Below, piece after piece: positions 26,651 to 35,235 of a DNA stretch of 64,000 bases. A program made the translations under genes and the position numbers. The notes below the pieces were generated by a model. That model did no database searches. It saw only the letters and a list, made by a program, of their open reading frames with translations, and had not been told where the DNA came from. Origin of the DNA: JAHDCJ01 sp039028895 (GTDB taxonomy: Bacteria > Bacteroidota > Bacteroidia > Chitinophagales > Saprospiraceae); contig JBCCHF010000033.1 of assembly GCA_039028895.1 (NCBI GenBank), positions 10,770-74,769 on the forward strand. The letters run 5' to 3'. Position 1 is the first letter of the stretch. Each line of letters starts with the position of its first letter.

Positions 26651-27586
26651 ATGTTAAGCCGAAGAAATGTTCGGGTCAAGGTGATGCAAACGCTATATGC
26701 CGTGAATAAGGATGAAAGCCTTGACCCAAAATCTGCTGAAAAGTTATATTTTGACAGTGTTCAGCAGTCGTTCCAACTCTACCTGATCAACTTACTCAAC
26801 CTGCTGAACGTCACTCAGTTTGTTGAAGAAGATGCTCTGATTAGAAGAGATAAACACCTGCCTTCAGAAGAAGACAAGAATTTCACCACCAAACTTTTTG
26901 ACAACCCAATCATTCAGACATTTGCCCAGTCTGAAGGTTTTCAGAAGTTGATCAAACGGAATAAGCTTTCCGGCACTGTAGATAAAGATCTGAATCGCAA
27001 ATTTTACTTTGAATTTTCAAAAAAAGAAGATTTCAGAAATTATATAAACAATAACGATTCAGCAATAGAAGACGATGTTGAAATCATTCTTGCCATTTAT
27101 AAGCATCTTGTAAAGCATGAGTTATTTGAAGAGCATATGGATGATATTAGTGCTACCTGGACGGATGATAAATCATTGGTTGTAGGTGCCATGAAAAAAA
27201 CCATAAAAAACGATTCTGGAAAAATAGAATTCTTTGATCAGTACAGTCCTGACAAGGAAACAGTCGAAGAGTTTGGTGCTGAATTGCTGCATAAAGCCAT
27301 CACGCTTAACAGCGAAATACTTGAACTGATAAAACCTAAACTGAAAAACTGGGAAGCTGATCGTGTTGCTACTATTGACATGATTTTATTGAAAATGGCA
27401 GTTTGTGAACTGATGCATTTCCCTACTATACCTACAAAAGTAACCCTCAACGAATACGTTGATATCTCAAAAATCTACTCCACGCCCAAAAGTAAAGAGT
27501 TCATTAACGGCATCCTTGATAAATTAATGAAACAACTTAAAAAACAGGGTAAAATTGAAAAAACCGGACGCGGTCTTATGGAGTAA
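26651..27586 (+). CDS. nusB: Transcription antitermination factor NusB (long form)
   Basis: A 311-residue NusB. The NusB/RsmB fold is in the C-terminal part (about 190-300): FGAELLHKAI, WEADRVATIDMILLKMAVCELMHFPTIPTKVTLNEYVDISKIY, and PKSKEFINGILDKLM. The N-terminus (residues 1-45: MLSRRNVRVKVMQTLYAV) contains the matching first helix, split from the rest by a Bacteroidota-specific insertion. NusB with NusE binds boxA RNA to keep polymerase reading through rRNA operons. It is twice the length of the E. coli protein, which is normal here. It overlaps the next gene by 32 bases. Confidence 0.94.
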   Translation: MLSRRNVRVKVMQTLYAVNKDESLDPKSAEKLYFDSVQQSFQLYLINLLNLLNVTQFVEEDALIRRDKHLPSEEDKNFTTKLFDNPIIQTFAQSEGFQKLIKRNKLSGTVDKDLNRKFYFEFSKKEDFRNYINNNDSAIEDDVEIILAIYKHLVKHELFEEHMDDISATWTDDKSLVVGAMKKTIKNDSGKIEFFDQYSPDKETVEEFGAELLHKAITLNSEILELIKPKLKNWEADRVATIDMILLKMAVCELMHFPTIPTKVTLNEYVDISKIYSTPKSKEFINGILDKLMKQLKKQGKIEKTGRGLME

Positions 27587-29141
27587 CCACCTTTTCATTT
27601 TTGTGGTTATCAGTTTTTTCAGCTTTTCCTCAGCGAAAGCTCAGACCTCTGTACATCCTAATGGGTTCAGTTTTAAGTGGGCATTGACCGATTATAATTT
27701 CCCGATCAATCATAATAACTTCAAACTTGGAGAACTTTCCCAAGGCGGCACAATAGGTTATCACCGATTTATCAATAAATCATTGAATCTCGATATCCCA
27801 TTCCGATTCGGGTATATCCATTTCCCGACTTCTGATACAACATTTGCTCGCCGCCAACCCTTTGTTTCCGGAGACCTGACTCTCAATTATCAATTTAATA
27901 ATGATTATATATTGCGGCAAACCGCTGTCTTTTATCCCTACCTGTTTGGAGGTTTTGGTTTTTCCTACAGGCAACCAAGGTTTGAAAATTCATTTGACTT
28001 TCATATTCCTTTTGGGGCAGGTTTTAACCTCAAATTCTTTGAACGGGGATATTTTCAAATTCAGTCTGAATATCGGCTTTCTTTGAAAACTGAATTTAAT
28101 AATATGGTACATAGTATCGGCATGGTTCTCCTCCTTAAAAAACACCCCCTTGAAAAAGAGAGGCCAGAAAATATAAAAACAAAAAGGCAGCGCGATTCAG
28201 ATAATGACGGCATACTTGACGAAATAGATGAATGTCCTTTCCTCGCCGGATCAGGTATTTTTAACGGTTGCCCGGATACTGATGATGATGGTGTTGCAGA
28301 TAAAGATGATAATTGCCCTGAGGTAAAAGGTGATATTGACAATTATGGATGTCCCCTATCCGATAGTGATGGTGACGGAGTCGCAGATTTACGTGATGAA
28401 TGTCCTAATGAAATGGGCTCAAAAGAGCATTTCGGATGCCCTGACACAGACGGTGATGGTATTATTGATAAAAACGACGAATGTCCTAAGGTCAGAGGTC
28501 CCATTTCTGGCAGGGGCTGCCCCACTGAAGATGTTGATGATGATGGCATCCCTAATGAGGAAGATGAGTGCATGGAAGAAGCTGGCCCACTTGAAACAAA
28601 CGGATGCCCTGATACTGACGGAGATGGCGTCGCTGACAAAGACGACGCTTGTCCTAATAACAAAGGAATTCCTGCCACCGAAGGCTGTCCAGACACGGAT
28701 AATGACCTCGTCCCTGACAACCTCGACAAGTGCCCTGATGTTACCGGACCAGCCATGAACGATGGATGCCCACTCATCCACCCTGATCACGTTTCTTACC
28801 TTGAAGAAGCTTCACAACGCATAAACTTTCAACCTGGAAGTGCCCAATTAGCATTTAACTCCGATAAAGTTCTGGCAGAAATAGCAGAGATCGTAAAGCG
28901 ATATCCTTATTATCAATTAAAGATTGAAGGCCACACTGATAATGTTGGCAATGATGAAGCCAATTTGAGATTATCTGAAAACCGGGCAAAAGTGTGCCTT
29001 GATTTTCTTGGAAGAAATGGGATTCCAAGAGACAAGATGACAGCAACCGGATATGGAGAAACCAAACCAAAAGCATCAAATTCAACCAGAGAAGGCCGTA
29101 GTGAGAACCGAAGGGTTGAATTTTTATTAATGCTTGAATAA
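27555..29141 (+). CDS. OmpA-family protein with thrombospondin type-3 repeats (copy 1)
   Basis: A 528-residue outer-membrane protein. Signal peptide at 1-30, starting at a TTG inside the nusB 3' end (frame +1 relative to nusB); an N-terminal barrel at about 31-200; seven thrombospondin type-3 repeats (DTDGDGVADKDDACP-like, calcium-binding Asp-rich) at about 215-415; and a C-terminal OmpA domain (IEGHTDNVGNDEANLRLSENRA) that binds peptidoglycan non-covalently. It links the outer membrane to the wall. The next gene is its paralogue. Confidence 0.88.
   Translation: MKKPDAVLWSNHLFIFVVISFFSFSSAKAQTSVHPNGFSFKWALTDYNFPINHNNFKLGELSQGGTIGYHRFINKSLNLDIPFRFGYIHFPTSDTTFARRQPFVSGDLTLNYQFNNDYILRQTAVFYPYLFGGFGFSYRQPRFENSFDFHIPFGAGFNLKFFERGYFQIQSEYRLSLKTEFNNMVHSIGMVLLLKKHPLEKERPENIKTKRQRDSDNDGILDEIDECPFLAGSGIFNGCPDTDDDGVADKDDNCPEVKGDIDNYGCPLSDSDGDGVADLRDECPNEMGSKEHFGCPDTDGDGIIDKNDECPKVRGPISGRGCPTEDVDDDGIPNEEDECMEEAGPLETNGCPDTDGDGVADKDDACPNNKGIPATEGCPDTDNDLVPDNLDKCPDVTGPAMNDGCPLIHPDHVSYLEEASQRINFQPGSAQLAFNSDKVLAEIAEIVKRYPYYQLKIEGHTDNVGNDEANLRLSENRAKVCLDFLGRNGIPRDKMTATGYGETKPKASNSTREGRSENRRVEFLLMLE
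28195..28770. repeat. Tandem thrombospondin type-3 calcium-binding repeats (copy 1)
   Basis: Seven coding repeats of about 80 bases, consensus D-x-D-x-D-G-x-x-D-x-x-D-x-C-P, encode a string of Ca2+ sites in OmpA copy 1. The DNA periodicity comes from coding and is not a CRISPR array: there are no constant spacers, and the repeats are imperfect. Confidence 0.85.
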
Positions 29142-29287
29142 GGAATTGCTACAATAATTTGAAAAAAACCGAAAAAAATATGTCTTTTGTGTACGGATTG
29201 TATCGGTGACAACGTAAATTCCACCTAATTCCAAAGTTGAAGAACTTATATCTATTTGTTTTTCTTGAACCAAAAACAAAACTTTCT

Positions 29288-30757
29288 ATGAAAAATTCAC
29301 TACTAACCTTTATTTTTCTTTTATGCATGTGGGCCGTAATGGTGACCCCTGCATCGGCTCAGATCAGCTCTGCCAAAAATGCAGTAAGCTATAAGATCGT
29401 CGGGACCGATTTCAAAACGCCTCTTCTCAACAACTTTTACGATAGTGATAATATCGATTTTGGTGCTGAGATAGCTTACAGCAGATTTCTTAATAATTCT
29501 CTGAATTTAAACATTCCATTCAGAATAGCTCTGATGGATTATCCGTTGTCTGACGTTAGCTTTAACCCTGACAGACTAGCAACAGGCCTTGATTTTAACC
29601 TTGTCTACAAATTCAACAATGGTTACATTCTGAAAGAAACAGCCAATGTAGCACCATATGTTCTTGGTGGACTAGGAGCTGCTTATACGGATGCGATTCC
29701 TGATAATAGCTGGAATATCATGGCACCGATTGGTGGAGGTATTAACTGGCATCTTACAGATAATGTAGCAATTAATACCCAGGTTGAATATCGGGTTAGT
29801 CTCAACAATGACTACAATAATCTCACTTACTCAGCAGGTGTATTTTTCCTTCTCGGTGAAGTAGAAGATGACAAACCAGTCACAATCGAGCCAGTTGACT
29901 CTGATGGTGATGGAGTTGTTGATGTCAGTGATGATTGTCCAAACACTCCAGGTAAAGCTGAACTGAATGGTTGCCCTGATAAAGATGATGATGGCATCGC
30001 TGATAAAGATGACCTTTGCCCAGACACTGCTGGTTTGAAAGAATTTGATGGCTGTCCGGATACAGATGCAGATGGTCTTGCTGACAAGGATGATGACTGT
30101 CCCGAAGAAGCTGGCCCACTTTCAAACAAAGGTTGTCCAGAAAAAGATACTGATGGAGACGGCATCATTGATGACAATGATGATTGTCCTGACGTTGCGG
30201 GTGTTGCAGCATGTAATGGATGCCCTGATACTGATGGTGACGGTATCTGTGATAAAGACGACGATTGTCCTGAGGCTGCTGGTACAGCTGCCAATAACGG
30301 TTGTCCTGATCGCGATGGTGACGGTGTAATCGACAAAGATGATCGCTGTCCGGATGAAAAAGGACCTGTCGCTAACAAAGGTTGTCCTGAAATCAAAGAA
30401 GAAGAAAAGGATATCCTTGAATTCGCTACCCGTGCAGTTCAATTCGAAACAGGAAGTGCGACAATCAGAAAATCATCTTATGATATTTTAGACCAGGTAG
30501 CTCAAATCCTTAAAGATTATCCTGCTTATAGTTGCCTGATCGAAGGCCACACTGACAATATTGGAGAGGAGGAAAACAACCAGACGCTATCTGAGAGAAG
30601 AGCAAAATCATGCTACGATTATCTTGTAAACAAAGGTATTGCTCCTTCCCGAATGAGTCACACTGGATACGGTGAGTCACAGCCAATTGGTGATAACCGC
30701 TTCAAAGATGGTCGTGCACAAAACCGTCGTGTAGAATTCAATGTATTCCTTAAGTAA
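29288..30757 (+). CDS. OmpA-family protein with thrombospondin type-3 repeats (copy 2)
   Basis: About 489 residues, starting at the ATG at 29288 (MKNSLLTFIFLLCMWAVM, a typical signal peptide to ASAQ). An in-frame TTG 51 bases upstream would put charged residues before the signal and is rejected. Layout mirrors copy 1: barrel region (about 25-190), seven thrombospondin type-3 repeats (about 200-370), and OmpA domain with LIEGHTDNIGEEENNQTLSERRA. It attaches the outer membrane to peptidoglycan. It ends with a strong palindromic terminator. Confidence 0.9.
   Translation: MKNSLLTFIFLLCMWAVMVTPASAQISSAKNAVSYKIVGTDFKTPLLNNFYDSDNIDFGAEIAYSRFLNNSLNLNIPFRIALMDYPLSDVSFNPDRLATGLDFNLVYKFNNGYILKETANVAPYVLGGLGAAYTDAIPDNSWNIMAPIGGGINWHLTDNVAINTQVEYRVSLNNDYNNLTYSAGVFFLLGEVEDDKPVTIEPVDSDGDGVVDVSDDCPNTPGKAELNGCPDKDDDGIADKDDLCPDTAGLKEFDGCPDTDADGLADKDDDCPEEAGPLSNKGCPEKDTDGDGIIDDNDDCPDVAGVAACNGCPDTDGDGICDKDDDCPEAAGTAANNGCPDRDGDGVIDKDDRCPDEKGPVANKGCPEIKEEEKDILEFATRAVQFETGSATIRKSSYDILDQVAQILKDYPAYSCLIEGHTDNIGEEENNQTLSERRAKSCYDYLVNKGIAPSRMSHTGYGESQPIGDNRFKDGRAQNRRVEFNVFLK
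29895..30400. repeat. Tandem thrombospondin type-3 calcium-binding repeats (copy 2)
   Basis: Seven coding repeats of 65-80 bases with the same Asp-rich consensus as in copy 1. They form a stalk of Ca2+ sites in OmpA copy 2. Confidence 0.85.
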
Positions 30758-30786
30758 GGCTACATTGAATCCAAGAAATAACTACT

Positions 30787-30820
30787 AAAAAACGGATCCT
30801 GAATTCAGGATCCGTTTTTT
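30787..30820 (+). terminator. 34-base perfect palindrome terminator
   Basis: A perfect palindrome with arms of 17 bases: A6, CGGATCCTGAA, and its complement, ending in T6. It lies 30 bases after the OmpA copy 2 stop. GC-rich stem plus T6 makes it an intrinsic terminator; the symmetry means it can also act from the minus strand. Confidence 0.92.
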
Positions 30821-30834
30821 AGTATACCTTTATT

Positions 30835-30874
30835 CAACTAAAAAATTAGTTGCTTTTAACTAAAACACTAGTTA
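30835..30874. promoter_or_regulatory. Tandem dyad operator candidate over the DUF1573-yajC promoter
   Basis: Two 18-base inverted repeats with the same plan: CAACTA-N6-TAGTTG at 30835-30852 and TAACTA-N6-TAGTTA at 30857-30874, centres 22 bases apart (two helical turns). The first contains the -33 TTG and the second overlaps the -7 box. This layout is typical of a dimeric repressor binding two adjacent sites. Confidence 0.6.
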
Positions 30875-30880
30875 TATTTG
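30850..30880 (+). promoter_or_regulatory. Promoter P1 of the DUF1573-yajC operon
   Basis: TTG at 30850-30852, a gap of 20 bases, and TATATTTG at 30873-30880 fit the Bacteroidota consensus TTG-N19to21-TAnnTTTG. It would start about 80 bases before the ATG at 30966. Confidence 0.65.
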
Positions 30881-30922
30881 CGCTGACAGCATAATTGGTT
30901 TTTATTATTTAAGGAAAAAAAC

Positions 30923-30930
30923 TAATTTTG
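30923..30930 (+). promoter_or_regulatory. Second -7 box (P2) of the DUF1573-yajC operon
   Basis: TAATTTTG matches TAnnTTTG exactly and, like P1, is followed by CGC. There is no good -33 element at the usual distance (TTG lies 25 bases upstream), so it is weaker than P1. Confidence 0.45.
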
Positions 30931-30965
30931 CGCATCAATTTTTAAAACAAAAATTCAATTTTAAA

Positions 30966-31502
30966 ATGAAAAACTGGTTTCTTGCAATCCTCGTATTAGC
31001 ATTTGCCTTTACAGCTTGCAATCAGGATACAAATTCTGATGAAGCAGAAAAATCTGTAACTGAGGTAAAAAATGAAAAGAATCTCCCCAATATTGAGTCA
31101 GTCCGTAATCCAGTGACTGCAACAGTACCTGAAGACACTATAAACGTTGCAAAGATTTCCTTCTCAGAAGAAATTCATGATTATGGTACCGTTACTGCTG
31201 GTGAGGCCGTTGAGCATATTTTTAAGTTCACTAATACCGGTGTTGCTCCTTTGACCATTACCAGTGCAAAATCCACTTGTGGTTGTACGGTTCCTGATTA
31301 TCCAAAAGAGCCAATTGCTCCAGGTGCTGAAGGTGAAATCAAAGTTAAATTCAACACAAAAGGTAAATCAGGTCGTCAGAAGAAGCCTGTACGAGTCACT
31401 GCAAACACCTGGCCTGTAGAGACTGTAGTATACATTGATGGTACAGTCGAAAAAGACCCGAATGCTGAGACTGCTGATAAACATAAAGGACATAACCACT
31501 AA
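30966..31502 (+). CDS. DUF1573 lipoprotein
   Basis: A 178-residue lipoprotein: MKNWFLAILVLAFAFTAC places the lipidated Cys at 18, followed by a charged linker. Residues about 65-155 are DUF1573, an Ig-like (ASPM/SPD-2/Hydin-like) fold: HDYGTVTAGEAVEHIFKFTN, APLTITSAKSTCGCTVPDYP and GEIKVKFNTKGKSG. The family is common in Bacteroidota with uncertain function. It starts the run yajC, ybbR, coaE, traB/gumN, 6 bases before yajC. It sits behind the tandem-dyad promoter. Confidence 0.9.
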   Translation: MKNWFLAILVLAFAFTACNQDTNSDEAEKSVTEVKNEKNLPNIESVRNPVTATVPEDTINVAKISFSEEIHDYGTVTAGEAVEHIFKFTNTGVAPLTITSAKSTCGCTVPDYPKEPIAPGAEGEIKVKFNTKGKSGRQKKPVRVTANTWPVETVVYIDGTVEKDPNAETADKHKGHNH

Positions 31503-31508
31503 GAAAAT

Positions 31509-31838
31509 ATGAACGGATCTATTTTGCTATTGACCTCTTCAGCAGGAAGTTCAGGAGACCAAACAATGATACTCATCCTATGGGGACTGATCTTTGTTGT
31601 TGCTTATTTTTTCCTCATCCGTCCTCAAGCTAAAAAAGCAAGAGACCAACGGTCATTCTCAGATGCAATTGAGAAAGGAAAACAAGTTGTGACCACAGGA
31701 GGTATTCACGGAAAAGTAACCAAGATTGAAGATAACGTTGTTACCATTCTTGTTGACACAAAAACCTATCTTAAGCTTGAGCGAGGTGCTATCTCAATGG
31801 AAATGACCAAAGCCGCCTATGGCGAAGAAGCAAAATAG
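31509..31838 (+). CDS. yajC: Preprotein translocase accessory subunit YajC
   Basis: A 109-residue YajC. It has one TM helix at about 20-41 (ILILWGLIFVVAYFFLIRP), then the cytoplasmic domain with RPQAKKARDQRSF, GKQVVTTGGIHGKVTKI and VTILVDTKTYLKLERGAI. It associates with SecDF and the SecYEG translocon. Its 3' end overlaps the start of the ybbR-like gene by 20 bases, which suggests translational coupling. Confidence 0.95.
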   Translation: MNGSILLLTSSAGSSGDQTMILILWGLIFVVAYFFLIRPQAKKARDQRSFSDAIEKGKQVVTTGGIHGKVTKIEDNVVTILVDTKTYLKLERGAISMEMTKAAYGEEAK

Positions 31839-32775
31839 AACATCCAGATTCAGGGAATTTCTTAAAACGGACAGAGCAATACTGAGCATTTGCATCGGTA
31901 TTGCTCTTATTTTTTGGTTTTTCACCAAAATGGCACAACTGTACCAAACCGAGGTGGCTGTTGACGTTACTTACGAGCTTCCAGATACAAAAATCCTAAA
32001 CTTTCCCCCGCCAAAGACGATTTACGCTAATCTGACTTCTGGTGGATGGTCTTTGATGTTTCGATATTTGAGTGGCAACAATCCCAATATTACCATTCCC
32101 CTTGACGATAGTCCACTCCAGATAATTAGCCCCCGACAACAGGAAAGCCTGATCTCTAAAGCCCTTAATGACCAATTCCAGGTTGAAAACAAGACCCTCG
32201 AGAATATCACTTTGGAGCTGGATGAGGTTTATGTAAAGAAAGTACCCATTTCGCTCAGGCATAAGATTCGGCTTGCACCGCAGTATCAGTTTGCTGATTC
32301 TTTGACCATTACTCCTGATAGTGTTGAGGTAATTGGCCCGGCAATTCAGGTTGCGGGTATTGAAAGATGGGAAACTGCCCTATTTTCGCTTGAGAATGTC
32401 GATGCCTCCTCCGTTCAGAGTATTCCAGTAAAGGATCATCCCAATGAGCAAATCAGATTTGCCCCTGCTGTAGTGACTTCCAGGTTAAATGTTGAGCAGT
32501 ATACAGAAAAATCATTCGAAGTTCCTATTGAAGTATATGGCGTTACAGATAGTTCGAACATCATTTTATTTCAAAGAAAGCTTTCGATTTCCTTCAACGT
32601 TGGTCTGACAGATTATGAAGAGATTAATCCAGATGACTTCCAGGTAGTTGCAGATTTTTCCGCTCTTGACTTTGAAAACAGTACCTTCGCTCCCTTAAGG
32701 ATATCCAAATCACCTAAAGCAGTCAGCAATATCAGATACCAGCCTGCTCAGGTAGAATTTCTAAGGAAAAAATAA
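31819..32775 (+). CDS. YbbR/CdaR-like domain protein
   Basis: A 318-residue protein with one TM helix at about 20-38 and a large extracytoplasmic part built of YbbR-like beta domains (about 80-315). In Firmicutes, CdaR activates the c-di-AMP cyclase CdaA. No cdaA is in this window, and the role in Bacteroidota is not known. The order yajC-ybbR-coaE is found widely in the phylum. The start ATG at 31819 is inside yajC. Confidence 0.85.
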   Translation: MAKKQNRTSRFREFLKTDRAILSICIGIALIFWFFTKMAQLYQTEVAVDVTYELPDTKILNFPPPKTIYANLTSGGWSLMFRYLSGNNPNITIPLDDSPLQIISPRQQESLISKALNDQFQVENKTLENITLELDEVYVKKVPISLRHKIRLAPQYQFADSLTITPDSVEVIGPAIQVAGIERWETALFSLENVDASSVQSIPVKDHPNEQIRFAPAVVTSRLNVEQYTEKSFEVPIEVYGVTDSSNIILFQRKLSISFNVGLTDYEEINPDDFQVVADFSALDFENSTFAPLRISKSPKAVSNIRYQPAQVEFLRKK

Positions 32776-32782
32776 TGATTCA

Positions 32783-33376
32783 ATGTTGAAAGTTGGGATT
32801 ACTGGCGGAATTGGAAGTGGTAAAACAACCATTTGCAAGCTTTTCGAAGTACTGCGTATTCCCATATATTATGCCGATATAAGAGCTAAAGCTTTAATGA
32901 CTGAAGACCCTGAACTTGTCAAAAGGATAAAAGAAAAATTCGGAGAAAAAACTTATTGGACCGACGGTAGTCTGGACAGGAAATATCTAGCTTCAATTAT
33001 ATTCAAAGACAAGGAAAAACTCCGAGAGTTGAACGAATTAGTGCATCCAGCAGTTTTCCGGGATGCTGAGAAATGGCAATCTCAGCAAAAAGACGTCCCG
33101 TATACACTGCGAGAGGCCGCCATTGCCTTTGAAAGCGGTTCCTATAAGTTTCTGGACAAAATGATTACAGTTTTTGCCCCTGAAGAAATTCGGATTGATC
33201 GGGTCATCAAAAGAGATTTTACCAATCGCTCCGAGGTATTGTCCCGAATCGCTAAACAAATGCCTGAACTGGAAAAAATAAAACGTTCTGATTTTGTGAT
33301 CATTAACGACGGCGAACATTCTCTTGTCTCACAGGTTCTTGATATTCATGACCAGTTAAAAAGAATTAATGGCTAA
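32783..33376 (+). CDS. coaE: Dephospho-CoA kinase
   Basis: A 197-residue kinase that phosphorylates the 3' hydroxyl of dephospho-CoA, the last step of CoA synthesis. Walker A is GGIGSGKTT (residues 7-15). Also visible: YYADIRAKALM, LVHPAVFRDAEKW, and the R-x-x-x-R LID segment in DRVIKRDFTNRSE. Normal length. Its end overlaps the traB/gumN start by 8 bases. It follows ybbR by 7 bases. Confidence 0.94.
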   Translation: MLKVGITGGIGSGKTTICKLFEVLRIPIYYADIRAKALMTEDPELVKRIKEKFGEKTYWTDGSLDRKYLASIIFKDKEKLRELNELVHPAVFRDAEKWQSQQKDVPYTLREAAIAFESGSYKFLDKMITVFAPEEIRIDRVIKRDFTNRSEVLSRIAKQMPELEKIKRSDFVIINDGEHSLVSQVLDIHDQLKRING

Positions 33377-34175
33377 ATCAAAGCAAAATAGCCTGCTTTG
33401 GCGTATTTCAAAACCTGACCTACCATATGTTTCCTATGTTTTTGGGACTATGCATGTCAAAGACAAACAGGTTTTCAGGGATATTGATTTTGTGGAAAAA
33501 ACTATCCTGGAATGCCAGTCGTTTGCCGCGGAATTCAATCTCGATGATTTAGACCAACCCCTACTTGATCAGTATTTAACGATGGAAGGCCTCAGACTTT
33601 CTCAGCTGTTGAAACCCAAATATTATGCTAAGTTGGAAAAGATAGTTTTAGAGGGTACAGGCATTCAGTTACGTTTTCTGGATAATAAAACCCCCTTTTT
33701 TATTATTAGTATCCTGACCGAATCCCTTTTCCAGTCTGAAATGCCTGAAGCTCTGGACAGATACTTGCACGAATTTGCGAAAACCAATGAGAAGCAAATT
33801 TTAGGTATAGAGAAATTTTCCGAACAGATTGAAGTTTTGAAGCGATTGAAATTGAAAATACAGTTAAAATCATTGATATCAATTATCAAAAACTACAAAA
33901 ATTTTAAACGTCAACATTTCAAAGCAGCAGAACTTTATCTGAAACAAGACATTAAAGCCCTGTACCAATCTGTCAAAAAAAGTGCTAAAGGAACACGTAA
34001 AATTCTGATTTTTGATCGAAACAAGGTAATGGCTGATAGGATTGCAGATTTTGCCGCTACTCAATCGATCTTTTGTGCCATTGGCGCTGGTCATCTTTCT
34101 GGAGAAAAAGGTGTATTAAGGTTGTTAAAACAGAAAGGATACAAGATTCGGCCAATCAAAATCGTCGCCAAATAG
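33369..34175 (+). CDS. TraB/GumN family protein, cytoplasmic form
   Basis: A 268-residue protein of the TraB/GumN (TIKI-like) metalloprotease-like family. The N-terminal G-x-x-H motif is at 26-29 (FGTMHVKD); the C-terminal GAGHLSGEKGVLRLLKQKGYKI carries the second conserved histidine block. The usual members have a signal peptide; here the sequence starts MAKSKQNSLLWRISK with none, so it should stay in the cytoplasm. Activity and target are unproven. It is translationally coupled with coaE. Confidence 0.85.
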   Translation: MAKSKQNSLLWRISKPDLPYVSYVFGTMHVKDKQVFRDIDFVEKTILECQSFAAEFNLDDLDQPLLDQYLTMEGLRLSQLLKPKYYAKLEKIVLEGTGIQLRFLDNKTPFFIISILTESLFQSEMPEALDRYLHEFAKTNEKQILGIEKFSEQIEVLKRLKLKIQLKSLISIIKNYKNFKRQHFKAAELYLKQDIKALYQSVKKSAKGTRKILIFDRNKVMADRIADFAATQSIFCAIGAGHLSGEKGVLRLLKQKGYKIRPIKIVAK

Positions 34176-34226
34176 TCATTTGAAAACAACATCCGCTTTT
34201 TTGTGTTATAACCACCCGGAATCATT

Positions 34227-34256
34227 TTGAATCCGTGCAGCTAACCGTTATTTTTG
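34227..34256 (+). promoter_or_regulatory. Promoter of trxB
   Basis: TTG at 34227-34229, a gap of 19 bases and TATTTTTG at 34249-34256 match the full Bacteroidota promoter consensus. It lies about 40 bases before the trxB ATG. Confidence 0.7.
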
Positions 34257-34296
34257 CAGCCTTAATCGTATTCGAAAAGAAAAAAAACAAAATAAA

Positions 34297-35235
34297 ATGT
34301 CAGTTGAACTCGTAAAATGCCTGATTATCGGGTCAGGACCCGCAGGATATACCGCCGCAATTTATGCCTCAAGAGCAAATTTAAGCCCTGTATTGTACAC
34401 TGGGAAAGAACCTGGTGGGCAACTCATGATCACAACTGATGTTGAGAACTACCCTGGCTACGCAGATGGCGTAATGGGACCTCAAATGATGGATGATTTC
34501 AGAAAACAAGCAGAAAGATTTGGCACTGAGGTCCGTTACGAAATGATAGATAAGGTAGACTTCTCCAGCCATCCATTAAAAGTATGGTCAGATGGAGGAA
34601 CTGAGGTCCATGCTCATACAGTCATTATTTCCACTGGCGCTTCAGCTAAATGGTTAGGTCTTGAGTCAGAAAAAAGACTAAATGCCAAAGGGGTATCAGC
34701 TTGTGCGGTTTGCGATGGATTCTTTTATCGCGGGATGGATGTTGCTGTCGTAGGAGGTGGAGATACAGCAGCCGAAGAGGCCCTTTATCTTGCCAATCTA
34801 TGTCCTACTGTTCATATGATCGTCAGACGCGATGAGATGCGCGCATCCAAAATCATGCAACAAAGGGTACTAAAAAAAGAGAATATCAAAATCCACTGGA
34901 ACACTGAAACAGAAGAAGTTCTTGGGAGTGAAGAGGTAGAAGGTGTTCGAGTATTTAATAATCAAACCGGGGAAAAAACAGAAATTCCTTTAAAAGGATT
35001 CTTTGTGGCTATCGGACATAAACCAAATACTGACATCTTCAAAGATTTCCTTGACCGTGACGATGTAGGTTATCTGAAAACTGCTGCCGATAGCACCAAG
35101 ACTAGAGTTGAAGGTGTTTTTGCCAGTGGAGATGCTCAGGACAGTGTTTACCGTCAGGCTGTAACGGCGGCTGGTACAGGCTGTATGGCAGCTTTGGAAG
35201 CCGAGCGTTACCTGGGAGAAATCGGGATTATCTAG
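34297..35235 (+). CDS. trxB: Thioredoxin-disulfide reductase
   Basis: A 312-residue flavoenzyme that reduces thioredoxin with NADPH. FAD motif GSGPAGYTA at 12-20; redox-active CAVC at Cys136/Cys139; NADPH motif VVGGGDTAAEEAL; C-terminal FAD-binding FASGDAQDSVYRQAVTAAGTG. Length is normal. Its stop overlaps the stop of the convergent SGNH hydrolase gene by 4 bases (CTAG is shared). Confidence 0.96.
   Translation: MSVELVKCLIIGSGPAGYTAAIYASRANLSPVLYTGKEPGGQLMITTDVENYPGYADGVMGPQMMDDFRKQAERFGTEVRYEMIDKVDFSSHPLKVWSDGGTEVHAHTVIISTGASAKWLGLESEKRLNAKGVSACAVCDGFFYRGMDVAVVGGGDTAAEEALYLANLCPTVHMIVRRDEMRASKIMQQRVLKKENIKIHWNTETEEVLGSEEVEGVRVFNNQTGEKTEIPLKGFFVAIGHKPNTDIFKDFLDRDDVGYLKTAADSTKTRVEGVFASGDAQDSVYRQAVTAAGTGCMAALEAERYLGEIGII

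Noticed and set aside
27238..27450. Minus-strand frame inside nusB
   Set aside because: No family features; it is antisense to the conserved NusB core.
28061..28790. Long antisense and shifted frames with Ser/Pro- and Ile/Val-rich products over the OmpA genes
   Set aside because: They are shadows of the Asp-rich thrombospondin repeats: the repeated GAT/GAC codons give open frames with low-complexity products. The same occurs at 29827-30442.
28195..30400. Periodic DNA that could be mistaken for a CRISPR array
   Set aside because: The repeats vary, encode in-frame Ca2+-binding motifs, and are not separated by unique spacers; no cas gene is present.
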